Shown here piece after piece: positions 14,506 to 20,981 of a stretch of DNA of 20,981 nt. Positions within the stretch are counted from its first letter, which is position 1. Each line of letters begins with the position of its first letter. Origin of the DNA: Pseudomonas sp. UBA4194 (GTDB lineage Bacteria; Pseudomonadota; Gammaproteobacteria; Pseudomonadales; Pseudomonadaceae); assembly GCF_002379585.1 (NCBI RefSeq), contig NZ_DFUE01000082.1, forward strand, positions 1 to 20,981, given 5' to 3'. The position numbers and the translations under genes were made by a program. The notes under the pieces are model-generated. The model had not been told where the DNA came from, made no database searches, and saw nothing but the letters and a program-made list of their open reading frames with translations.

Positions 14506-15229
14506 AGCCAGGCATCCTCAGGCGTGCTTCCAGCGCACGGCCGGCACAGTTGACCAGAAAGCTCAGCAGGCCGAAAAACGACAGCATGAGGATCATCAGC
14601 TCGATGACGTTATCGCTCTGGGTCCAGATCATGATCGAGGCGTAGGTGATGTCATTGACCGCGATGGCCGAGGCCACAGCGGTCATCTTCACCAGGTCGA
14701 TCAGGTTATTGACCAAGGCCGGCAAAGCGAAACGCACCGCCAGCGGCAGCTGCACGTTCCACAGCAACTGCCGACGGTCGAAAGCCAGCGAGCTGGCCGC
14801 TTCCAGGGTTACCGCAGGCACCGCCTCGATGCCGGAGCGCAGCGACTCGGCATGAAACGCCCCCTTGTGCAGGGAAATCACGATCACCACCCAGGCGAAT
14901 GGCGTCAGCGGATTGGCCGCGCCGACAGCTTGAGTCAGCAGCATGTTGAGTACCAGGAACGCACAATAGAGCTGCACCAGCGTGGGCGTATTGCGCGTGA
15001 CCTCGATGAACGCCCGCGCAGGCAATGCCAACCAGCGCTTGCCACTGGTCAAGGCCGCCGCCAGGGCAACGCCCACCAGCAGGCTGCCGACAATGGTCAA
15101 TACACACAGATAGATCGTCGTCAGCGCGCCCTCGACCATGCTCCCGCGCTGATAAGCGTCCAGCAGAAAGTGGTAGTTCAAGCCGAGCTTGTCGGCCGCA
15201 TCGACGAACCCTTGCAATCCAAAGCTCAT
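14495..15229 (-). CDS. Amino acid ABC transporter permease (first of pair)
   Basis: A 244-residue HisMQ-type permease. An N-terminal extension (MSFGLQGFVDAADKLGLNYHF) precedes the first membrane helix. ESLRSGIEAVPAVTLEAASS is the EAA loop and EVTRNTPTLVQLY the conserved membrane-interface motif. The correct start is the ATG at 15229, which overlaps the stop of the aminotransferase as ATGA. The frame stays open further upstream but there encodes an Arg/Gly-rich shadow of the aminotransferase. Confidence 0.94.
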   Translation of the reverse strand: MSFGLQGFVDAADKLGLNYHFLLDAYQRGSMVEGALTTIYLCVLTIVGSLLVGVALAAALTSGKRWLALPARAFIEVTRNTPTLVQLYCAFLVLNMLLTQAVGAANPLTPFAWVVIVISLHKGAFHAESLRSGIEAVPAVTLEAASSLAFDRRQLLWNVQLPLAVRFALPALVNNLIDLVKMTAVASAIAVNDITYASIMIWTQSDNVIELMILMLSFFGLLSFLVNCAGRALEARLRMPGYGH

Positions 15230-16440
15230 GCATTGGCCTCGCGTAGGCGACCGCAGGCACCGGCGATGCGGCGGCCGGCCTCGATCACGCTGTCGGTGGC
15301 CGTGGCGATGGACAGGCGGAACCAGGGCGACAGACCGTAGGCGCTGCCCGCCACGACCGCAACGCCCTCTTCCAGAAACCAGTCCACCAGATCGGCGTCG
15401 CTGTCGATGCTCACCCCGTCCGGACGCACGCGGCCCAACAGTTCGGCGCAACGTACGAAGACGAAGAAGCCACCTTCGGGCTCGAGTACCTGCAGGCCCG
15501 GGACCACGCTCAGGGCGTGGACCAACACATCGCGGCGCTCCTGGTAAGCCGCCACCTGCGGCTGCAGAAACGCCAGGCCGCCCTGGAACGCCGCAAGGGC
15601 CGCGGCTTGGCCCACCGATGAAGCGCCGGACGCCGACTGCGACTGCACCACGGCCATGGCTTGAGTCAGTAACTTGGGCCCGGCGCCGAAGCCGATGCGC
15701 CACCCGGTCATGGCGTAGGTCTTCGACACCCCACCCACCAGCAGGCAGCGTTCGGCCAGATCCGGCGCCACGTTGAGCAGGTTCAGCGGCTGCCCGGCGT
15801 CGAAGCGAATGTGCTCGTACAGTTCGTCCAGCAGCACCAGCACCTGGGGATGACGGCGCAGCACTGCGGCCAGGCCCTGCAGCTCGTCGGCGCTGTAGAT
15901 CGCGCCGCTGGGGTTGCTCGGGCTATTGAGGATCAGCCAACGGGTACGCTCGCCGATGGCCGCTTCGAGTTGCTCGGGGGTCAATTTGCACCCTTGCTCC
16001 AGCGGACACTCGAGCAGGATCGGCACACCACCGTTGAAGCGCACGCTGTCGGGGAACGTCGGCCAGTAAGGCACCGGCACCAGTACTTCATCGCCTTCGT
16101 CCAGCGTGGCGGCGAAGGCATTGAAGATGATGCCCTTGGCACCATTGCCGACCACGATCTGCGCCAGCGTGTAATCCAGGCGGTTCTCATCCTGCAACTT
16201 TTGCTGGATGGCGAGGCGCAACGCCTTCACCCCTGGGGTGGCCGTGTATTTGGTCGCGCCGCCTTCGATGGCCGCGTAGGCCGCCTGCTTGATGTGCTCG
16301 GGGGTATCGAAATCGGGCTCGCCGGTGGTCAGGTCGAGAATGTCCCGCCCTTGCTCGCGCAGTTCGGTGACGCGGGATTTGGCTGCGGCATTGGCTGACA
16401 GCGTGACACGCTGGACCCGTTGTGACAGTTGCAGACTCAT
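15226..16440 (-). CDS. Class I/II PLP aminotransferase (AspC-like)
   Basis: A 404-residue fold-type I aminotransferase of the aspartate/aromatic subgroup I-gamma type. LDLTTGEPDFDTP at the N-terminus, PSNPSG (174-179, Asn176), LLDELYEH (Asp205, Tyr208), GGVSKTYAMTGWRIG with Schiff-base Lys240, and Arg375 in SPWFRLS for the substrate carboxylate are all present. In this operon it most likely converts an imported sulfur amino acid to its 2-oxo acid, or aminates the oxo acid made by the flavoprotein encoded just upstream. Amino donor and acceptor are not predictable. Both ends overlap neighbouring genes by 4 bp. Confidence 0.93.
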   Translation of the reverse strand: MSLQLSQRVQRVTLSANAAAKSRVTELREQGRDILDLTTGEPDFDTPEHIKQAAYAAIEGGATKYTATPGVKALRLAIQQKLQDENRLDYTLAQIVVGNGAKGIIFNAFAATLDEGDEVLVPVPYWPTFPDSVRFNGGVPILLECPLEQGCKLTPEQLEAAIGERTRWLILNSPSNPSGAIYSADELQGLAAVLRRHPQVLVLLDELYEHIRFDAGQPLNLLNVAPDLAERCLLVGGVSKTYAMTGWRIGFGAGPKLLTQAMAVVQSQSASGASSVGQAAALAAFQGGLAFLQPQVAAYQERRDVLVHALSVVPGLQVLEPEGGFFVFVRCAELLGRVRPDGVSIDSDADLVDWFLEEGVAVVAGSAYGLSPWFRLSIATATDSVIEAGRRIAGACGRLREANA

Positions 16441-17864
16441 GGTGTCTCCAGCGGCAGGACTTTGCCGGGGTTGAGCAGATTGTGCGGGTCGAGGGCGCGT
16501 TTGATGCGGCGCATCAGGTCCAGCTCCACCGGGCTCTTGTAGTCGCCGAGCAGGTCACGCTTGCGCTGGCCGACACCGTGCTCAGCGCTGATCGAACCGC
16601 CGTGGGCATGGGCGCTGTCGTGGACCAGACGACTGAGCGCGGCGTAGTTGGCCATGTGCGCGGCCACGGTCGAGTCCAGCGGATGGGCGACGTTGTAATG
16701 CAGGTTGCCGTCGCCCAAGTGACCGAACGTAAAGTTGCGTACGCCGGGGAAGTGCTGCTGGAGCAAGGCGCCGGTGCGTTCGACGAACTCATTGATGCGC
16801 GATACCGGCAGCGAGATGTCGTGCTTCATGTTGCGCCCGGCACGGGCCTGGGCTTCGCTCATGTTTTCGCGCAACTGCCACATCGCGTCGCTCTGGGCCA
16901 GGCTTTGGGCAATGACTGCATCCTCGATCAGCTCGCTTTCCAGAGCGCTGCTCAAGACCGCTTCGAACAGCGCGCGGGCACTGTCCTCGGCCTGCGGGTG
17001 GGACAGCTCGATCAACGCATACCACGGCTGGCTGCGCTCGCCAAACGGCAGCACGGCCTCGGGAAACTGCTCTTGCAGCAGGGTCAGGCATTGTGCCGAG
17101 AGGAGTTCGAAAGCGGTCAGACTGGCGCCGAAGCCATTGCGCGCATGGGAAAGAAAGGCGACAGCGCTGGGTAGCGAGGCAAAGGCCACGAAGGCAGTGC
17201 AGCGGGATTCAGGCAATGGGAACAACTTGACCGTCGCAGCGGTGATGATACCCAGCGTGCCTTCGCTGCCGATGTAGAGATCGCGCAGGTCGTAGCCGGT
17301 GTTGTCCTTGCGCAGCCCGCGCAGGCCGTGCCAGATCTCGCCTTCGGCGGTCACCACCTCCAGACCCAGGGTCAGTTCGCGGGCATTGCCATAGCGCAAC
17401 ACGCCGGTACCACCGGCATTGGTGCCCAGGTTACCGCCCAGGGTGCAGCTGCCCTCCGCGCCCAGGCTCAGCGGGAACAGCCTGCCTGCGGCGCGTGCGG
17501 CGGCTTGCACGTTGGCCAGGATGCAACCGGCTTCCACGGTGAGCGTGTCGTTGTCGGTATCGACGTCGCGGATGCGATTCATGCGATCGAGCAACATCAG
17601 CACCGAGCGGCCGCTGCCGTCGGGCGTGGCACCGGCCATCAAGCCTGTGTTGCCACCCTGCACCACCACCGGTGCTGCATGGTGGGCGCACAGGCGCACC
17701 ACCCCCGCGACCTCCTCGGCTGACGCTGGATGGACAATGGCCTGGACCCGGCCATGGTACTGGCGATGCTTGTCGCTGAGCACGGGCAGGCCGACTTCGT
17801 CAGCCTGTACATGACGCTCGCCGAGCAGCGCCTGCAAGGCGGCGAACAAGGTCGGCTCGGTCAT
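16437..17864 (-). CDS. FAD-dependent D-2-hydroxyacid dehydrogenase (GlcD/D2HGDH family)
   Basis: A 475-residue flavoprotein of the FAD_binding_4 / FAD-oxidase_C type. VVQGGNTGLMAGATP (67-80) and NAGGTGVLRYGNARELTLG form the FAD site. The C-terminal GHLGDGNLHYNV (His382, His389) and ISAEHGVGQ (Glu428, His429) are the metal and substrate site of D-2-hydroxyacid oxidisers. It probably oxidises a D-2-hydroxy acid to the 2-oxo acid, passing electrons to a flavoprotein or quinone. A mercapto- or thioether-bearing hydroxy acid such as mercaptolactate would fit the operon but is inference. A soluble D-2-hydroxyglutarate dehydrogenase is the main alternative. Its ATG overlaps the upstream binding protein stop by 4 bp. 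Confidence 0.92.
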   Translation of the reverse strand: MTEPTLFAALQALLGERHVQADEVGLPVLSDKHRQYHGRVQAIVHPASAEEVAGVVRLCAHHAAPVVVQGGNTGLMAGATPDGSGRSVLMLLDRMNRIRDVDTDNDTLTVEAGCILANVQAAARAAGRLFPLSLGAEGSCTLGGNLGTNAGGTGVLRYGNARELTLGLEVVTAEGEIWHGLRGLRKDNTGYDLRDLYIGSEGTLGIITAATVKLFPLPESRCTAFVAFASLPSAVAFLSHARNGFGASLTAFELLSAQCLTLLQEQFPEAVLPFGERSQPWYALIELSHPQAEDSARALFEAVLSSALESELIEDAVIAQSLAQSDAMWQLRENMSEAQARAGRNMKHDISLPVSRINEFVERTGALLQQHFPGVRNFTFGHLGDGNLHYNVAHPLDSTVAAHMANYAALSRLVHDSAHAHGGSISAEHGVGQRKRDLLGDYKSPVELDLMRRIKRALDPHNLLNPGKVLPLETP

Positions 17865-18703
17865 TTCGCCGCCTGCAGGGCTGGCGCGTCCTTGTATTTT
17901 TCGTGCAGTGCATGCAAGGCCGCCGAAGGGTGCATGCCCGTCCGCTCGCCCAACTCCAGCAGCCAGCCAGAGCGGTGCCAGTCGCGCACGATGGCGTCGA
18001 TGCGGGCCTGGGTATCATGCTCGCCCTTGCGGATCCAGATCACCGAGTCGGAAGGAATCAGGTCGCTGTCCAAGGGAATTTCGTACTCGGCCCATTCGGC
18101 ATTGTCGAGCAGACCGTGCATGGTCGGGCTGACGTGCACCGACGCCACACAACCGTTGCCGCGCAGTGAAAGCAGCGACTCGGACTGGCTGCGGAACGCC
18201 TTGATCTGAGCGCCATACTGCTGTTGCAACGGCTCGATGAAATTGCTGCCCTGGGACACGCACACCGGCTTGCCCTTGAGGTCGGCCCAGGTCTTGATAC
18301 CTGCGCCTTTGTGCATCAGCGCGGCACCACCGACCTGCTCGTACGGCGTCGGCACATAATCCAGAATCTGTGCACGCTCGTCGGTGTACTGCATGTTGGC
18401 GATCAGCACGTCGACCTTACCCTGCTGCAGGAACTGCACGCGGTTGGGTGCCAGTACCGAAACGGTTTCCACGTCCACCCCCAGGCGCTTGCCCAGTTCG
18501 TTGGCCAACTCGACGTTGTAGCCCTGGTGTTGGCGAGTCTGCGGGTCGATGGTGCCGAACGGCGCGCCGGTCAGCATCACGCCGACGCTGATCTTGTGGC
18601 GATCCTGAATCTTGTCCAGGGTGGCGTCAGCATGGGCCAGGCCCAGGTTGAGACTGCACAGCAGCGCCAGCACGGTCGCGCGCGGGAAACGGTTTCTCAT
18701 CAT
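17861..18703 (-). CDS. Periplasmic amino acid-binding protein (second of tandem pair)
   Basis: A 280-residue SBP_bac_3 protein. The signal peptide (1-25, AHA before DATLDK) predicts a soluble periplasmic protein. GYNVELANELGKRLGV, NRVQFLQQGKVDVLIANM and TDERAQILDYVPTPY are family hallmarks. Two cysteines, in PVCVSQGS and GNGCVASVH, are shared with the paralogue encoded upstream and may form a disulfide. AAGGAC precedes a double ATG; either Met may be used. It should deliver ligand to the permease pair encoded three genes downstream. The stop overlaps the flavoprotein start. Confidence 0.93.
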   Translation of the reverse strand: MMRNRFPRATVLALLCSLNLGLAHADATLDKIQDRHKISVGVMLTGAPFGTIDPQTRQHQGYNVELANELGKRLGVDVETVSVLAPNRVQFLQQGKVDVLIANMQYTDERAQILDYVPTPYEQVGGAALMHKGAGIKTWADLKGKPVCVSQGSNFIEPLQQQYGAQIKAFRSQSESLLSLRGNGCVASVHVSPTMHGLLDNAEWAEYEIPLDSDLIPSDSVIWIRKGEHDTQARIDAIVRDWHRSGWLLELGERTGMHPSAALHALHEKYKDAPALQAAK

Positions 18704-18727
18704 CAGGTCCTTGTTGGAATTCGGGGA

Positions 18728-19567
18728 TCAGGCGCCTTCGGCGCTCAGCTCTTTTTGCAGCTTCACCAAGGTGGGCGAGGCTGGCGTGATGTGGTTGCTG
18801 CGCTCGTGCTCGATCAGCCAGCCGCTGCGATGCCAGCCTTTGACGATGGGGTCCAGGCGGGCTTGGGTGTCGCTTTCGCCGCTGCGCGTCCAGATCACTG
18901 AAGGCGCCGGATTCAGTTCCGGGGTCAAGGCGCGATAGCCCTGCCACTCACCGCCACGGGCGAGCAAGGGATTGATCAGCGTGGCGTCATGCACCGCGGC
19001 CACGCAGTTGCTGCCGCGCAGCGCCAACAGGGATTCGGCCGAGCCTTTGAAGGCTTTCAGGTCCACGCCCAACTGCACCAGCGCCTGGGTGTAGCTGCTG
19101 CCCTGAGAGGTGCACACCGCCTGGCCCTTGAGGTCGGCCCAGCTGTGGTAGGGGCTGTCTGCCAATACCGCAGCAGTGCCACCGACGGTGTAGAACGGCG
19201 TCGGCACGTGACCCAGCAACTTGTCGCGTTCAGGCGTCCATTCCATGTTGGCGATCAGTAGATCGACCCTGCCTTGTTGCAGGAACTGCACGCGGTTGGC
19301 CGGGAGCACCGACACCAGTTCGACCTCGACGCCCAACTGGCGAGCCAGGTCGTTGGCCATGTCGACGTTGAGGCCGACGGGCTTTTGGGTGGTGGGGTCG
19401 ATGGCGCCGAACGGGCCGCCGGAGAGCATGACGCCTACCACCAGGCGCTGGCGGTCCTGGATCTTGTCCAGCGTGGCATCGGCCTGAGCGACCGCAGCGA
19501 AGGTGACTGCAGCAGCGGCAACGAGAGCACCGACAGCCTGACGGCAAAACTTGAAACGTGGCGACAT
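18728..19567 (-). CDS. Periplasmic amino acid-binding protein (first of tandem pair)
   Basis: A 279-residue SBP_bac_3 protein, first gene of the ten-gene operon. The signal peptide spans 1-29 (AQA before DATLDK). The mature protein starts with the same DATLDKIQDR as the next gene's product and the two are colinear throughout, about half identical by eye, so they arose by tandem duplication. The shared Cys pair is at AVCTSQGS and GSNCVAAVH. AGGGGAGAAG is a strong ribosome binding site, consistent with the high expression binding proteins need. Two binding proteins feeding one permease pair suggests an extended ligand range. Confidence 0.94.
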   Translation of the reverse strand: MSPRFKFCRQAVGALVAAAAVTFAAVAQADATLDKIQDRQRLVVGVMLSGGPFGAIDPTTQKPVGLNVDMANDLARQLGVEVELVSVLPANRVQFLQQGRVDLLIANMEWTPERDKLLGHVPTPFYTVGGTAAVLADSPYHSWADLKGQAVCTSQGSSYTQALVQLGVDLKAFKGSAESLLALRGSNCVAAVHDATLINPLLARGGEWQGYRALTPELNPAPSVIWTRSGESDTQARLDPIVKGWHRSGWLIEHERSNHITPASPTLVKLQKELSAEGA

Positions 19568-19646
19568 GAACTTCTCCCCTGCCTGCCGGAACGGCCGGCG
19601 CGATGGAGGGGCATGCTAGGGAGTGAGGCGTCACTAAGGAAATTCA

Positions 19647-19659
19647 AATATCTAATATT
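19647..19659. promoter_or_regulatory. AT-rich dyad upstream of the sulfur operon (possible LysR site)
   Basis: AATAT-CTA-ATATT is a perfect 5-3-5 inverted repeat in an AT-rich patch 80-92 bp upstream of the first binding protein ATG, inside the divergent region shared with the LysR gene. It contains T-N11-A-like spacing. A poor leftward promoter (TTGCAT, 17 bp, TATTAG) overlaps it. A weak core promoter next to an operator would fit activation by the LysR protein. Confidence 0.4.
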
Positions 19660-19741
19660 GTTATAACTTAAAGCATGCAAGGGGCCTCGCTGGCGCACAT
19701 GACCCTTTAAATACGGGACCTAGAGAAAACTAACGCGCCGC

Positions 19742-19771
19742 TTTACACGTCCAAACATTATGCTTTCTAAT
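19742..19771 (+). promoter_or_regulatory. Sigma70-like promoter of the LysR gene
   Basis: TTTACA (19742-19747), an 18-bp spacer and TCTAAT (19766-19771) each match consensus at 5/6 positions. Transcription would start near 19778. This rules out an in-frame ATG at 19760 as the start and supports the ATG at 19808. Confidence 0.6.
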
Positions 19772-19807
19772 GAATTAACGTTGAAACCTAATGGTCAGAC
19801 TTCGCCC

Positions 19808-20665
19808 ATGAGCCAATCCACCCTCGACCTCGAACTGCTCCGAACCTTCGTTGCGGTGGCCGACCAGGCCAGTTTCGGTGCTGCCGGTCAGCACCTGGGG
19901 CGCACCCAATCTTCAGTCACTCAGCACATGCAGCGCCTGGAGCAGCAGGTGGGGGTCAGCCTGTTGCACAAGCAAGGCCGGCAGAAAGCGCTGACCGACG
20001 CCGGTCGCCAGCTACTGCGCCACGCCCGGCAGATGCTGGCGCTCAACGATGACGCCTTGGACCGCCTGCGCGACAACAGCCTGAGCGGCATGCTGCGCAT
20101 CGGCTCGCCCCACGACATCGCGGATACCATCCTGCCACCCATTCTCAGCCACATCGCTCGCTCGGCGCCCAACCTGCGTCTGGAAATCGACGTGGGCCGC
20201 AGCCCGTTTCTGATGGACGACCTGCATCGCGGCAAGGTCGATATGGTGATCTCCACGCGTACCGACCCTACCCTGGAGGGCTTTGCCCTGCGGACCTCGC
20301 CGGTGTGGTGGATCTGCGCGGCGCAGTATCACCACGATCCCTCTCAGCCCTTGCCGCTGGTGCTGGTGGATGAGCCCAGCATTTACCGCCGGATCGCCCT
20401 GCAGGCGTTGGAAGCCCACGACATCGCCTGGCGTCAGGCTTACCTGGCCAGCAACCTGATCGGCATCAAGGCGGCGGTACGTGCAGGGCTTGGAGTGACC
20501 GCGCGAAGCATGGAGATGGTCGGCCCGGACATGCGCGTGCTCGGCGAAAGCGACGGCCTGCCGCGCCTGCCGGATGTGACTTACCACCTATGGGTACGCC
20601 CCAACGCCGTGAACCCCTTGGTACAGCGAGCCTACGACCTCATCCGCAGCAGCCAAAACCCGTAG
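19808..20665 (+). CDS. LysR-family transcriptional regulator
   Basis: A 285-residue LysR regulator. The N-terminal winged helix-turn-helix reads LDLELLRTFVAVADQASFGAAG then LGRTQSSVTQHMQRLEQQVG, followed by the linker helix and a substrate-binding-like effector domain from about residue 90 (SGMLRIGSPHDIADTILP). Divergent orientation to the ten-gene sulfur operon is the classic arrangement for a local activator; its coinducer is probably the imported compound or a pathway intermediate. I chose the ATG at 19808 because it gives the standard short leader before the HTH and lies downstream of the predicted promoter. No clear ribosome binding site is visible. Its TAG stop is formed by the GTAG of a REP element starting at 20662. 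Confidence 0.92.
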   Translation: MSQSTLDLELLRTFVAVADQASFGAAGQHLGRTQSSVTQHMQRLEQQVGVSLLHKQGRQKALTDAGRQLLRHARQMLALNDDALDRLRDNSLSGMLRIGSPHDIADTILPPILSHIARSAPNLRLEIDVGRSPFLMDDLHRGKVDMVISTRTDPTLEGFALRTSPVWWICAAQYHHDPSQPLPLVLVDEPSIYRRIALQALEAHDIAWRQAYLASNLIGIKAAVRAGLGVTARSMEMVGPDMRVLGESDGLPRLPDVTYHLWVRPNAVNPLVQRAYDLIRSSQNP

Positions 20666-20981
20666 CAGCGGCATAAGCCGCGCCCGGCCCCACCACGTTA
20701 CCCCTGATACACCGCGGCGCCCCGGACCCGGCTTACGCCGGTGCTACAGGTTGTCGTACGGCGCCAATGCGTTGTTGCTGACACACCGCGGCGTCCCCGA
20801 CCCGGCTTACGCCGGTGCTACAGGTTGTCGTACAGCGCCAATGCGTTGTTGCTGACACACCCCGGTGCCCCCGACCCGGCTTACGCCGGCGCAACACCGC
20901 AGCCTGTAGCAGCGGCGTAAGCCGCGTCCGGCACCACCGCGTTACCCCTGATACACCGCAGCGCCCCGGACCCGGCTTACG
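20662..20981. repeat. REP/BIME cluster E (continues past window end)
   Basis: Type X on + at 20662-20684 and 20906-20928. Type Y on - at 20725-20747, 20799-20821, a variant at 20873-20895 (GCAAC instead of CTAC end), and a truncated copy from 20969. The block TTGTCGTAC...TTGCTGACACACC is repeated with a 74-bp period, giving three Y units in a row. The cluster begins inside the LysR stop codon. Confidence 0.9.

Noticed and set aside
14495..15703. Longer 402-codon version of the first sulfur-operon permease
   Set aside because: The extra upstream part is Arg/Gly-rich, overlaps the aminotransferase in antiphase and lacks homology-like features; the ATG at 15229 gives a normal-length permease with an ATGA overlap.
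19611..19678. Two GCATGC sites flanking the AT-rich dyad upstream of the sulfur operon
   Set aside because: A 6-bp palindrome is expected often by chance and the copies show no further shared flank.

Overview
The window looks like chromosomal DNA of a Pseudomonas, probably from the putida/fluorescens side of the genus. Coding DNA is GC-rich, genes are densely packed with many 4-base ATGA/GTGA overlaps, and intergenic gaps carry Pseudomonas-type REP elements (5'-GTAG plus a GC-rich hairpin) together with a REP-associated tyrosine transposase (RAYT). The neighbourhood of thiol dioxygenase plus multi-domain rhodanese also resembles, from memory, a P. aeruginosa sulfur locus.

Left part (1-5782). 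A tandem REP array (1-277) and a rho-independent terminator (286-321) lie downstream of a leftward membrane protein gene of unknown function. Next comes a compact leftward operon, 4430 to 1498, encoding a polar amino acid ABC transporter in the order permease, permease, ATPase, lipoprotein binding protein; every junction overlaps. Divergent from it is a PatB/MalY-type PLP C-S lyase (4631-5782). Together they suggest uptake of cystine, cystathionine or a related sulfur amino acid and its cleavage to a thiol, pyruvate and ammonia.

Middle part (5783-8997), an accessory island framed by REP clusters. It holds a RAYT gene (5976-6434, leftward), a five-fold tandem array of a roughly 103-bp REP pair (6520-7019), a small leftward ORF running into that array, and a leftward gene for a 226-residue protein with a lysozyme/chitosanase-like motif. 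Divergent from the latter are two rightward genes for small exported four-cysteine proteins that are clear paralogues. The first is broken by an in-frame TGA before its conserved domain. A sigma70-like promoter whose -10 box is the loop of a perfect 7-bp dyad lies between the divergent genes. This stretch looks more AT-rich than its surroundings and is probably horizontally acquired.

Right part (8994-20665). A ten-gene leftward operon about 10.6 kb long runs from 19567 to 8994, faced by a divergent LysR regulator (19808-20665). In transcription order it encodes two paralogous periplasmic binding proteins, a D-2-hydroxyacid-dehydrogenase-type flavoprotein, a class I aminotransferase, two amino acid permeases, an ATPase, a cysteine-dioxygenase-type cupin, a Nu-class-like glutathione transferase, and a 901-residue fusion of four rhodanese-like domains to a cystathionine beta-lyase. 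The set reads as an uptake and catabolic pathway for sulfur-containing amino or hydroxy acids: import, conversion to the oxo acid, C-S cleavage, thiol oxidation and sulfane-sulfur handling. The exact substrate cannot be read from sequence. The window ends in another REP cluster (20662-20981).

Across all five REP clusters there are two hairpin types that differ by a compensatory base-pair swap. Every copy of one type is on the + strand and every copy of the other on the - strand. In two genes the REP GTAG tetranucleotide supplies the TAG stop codon.
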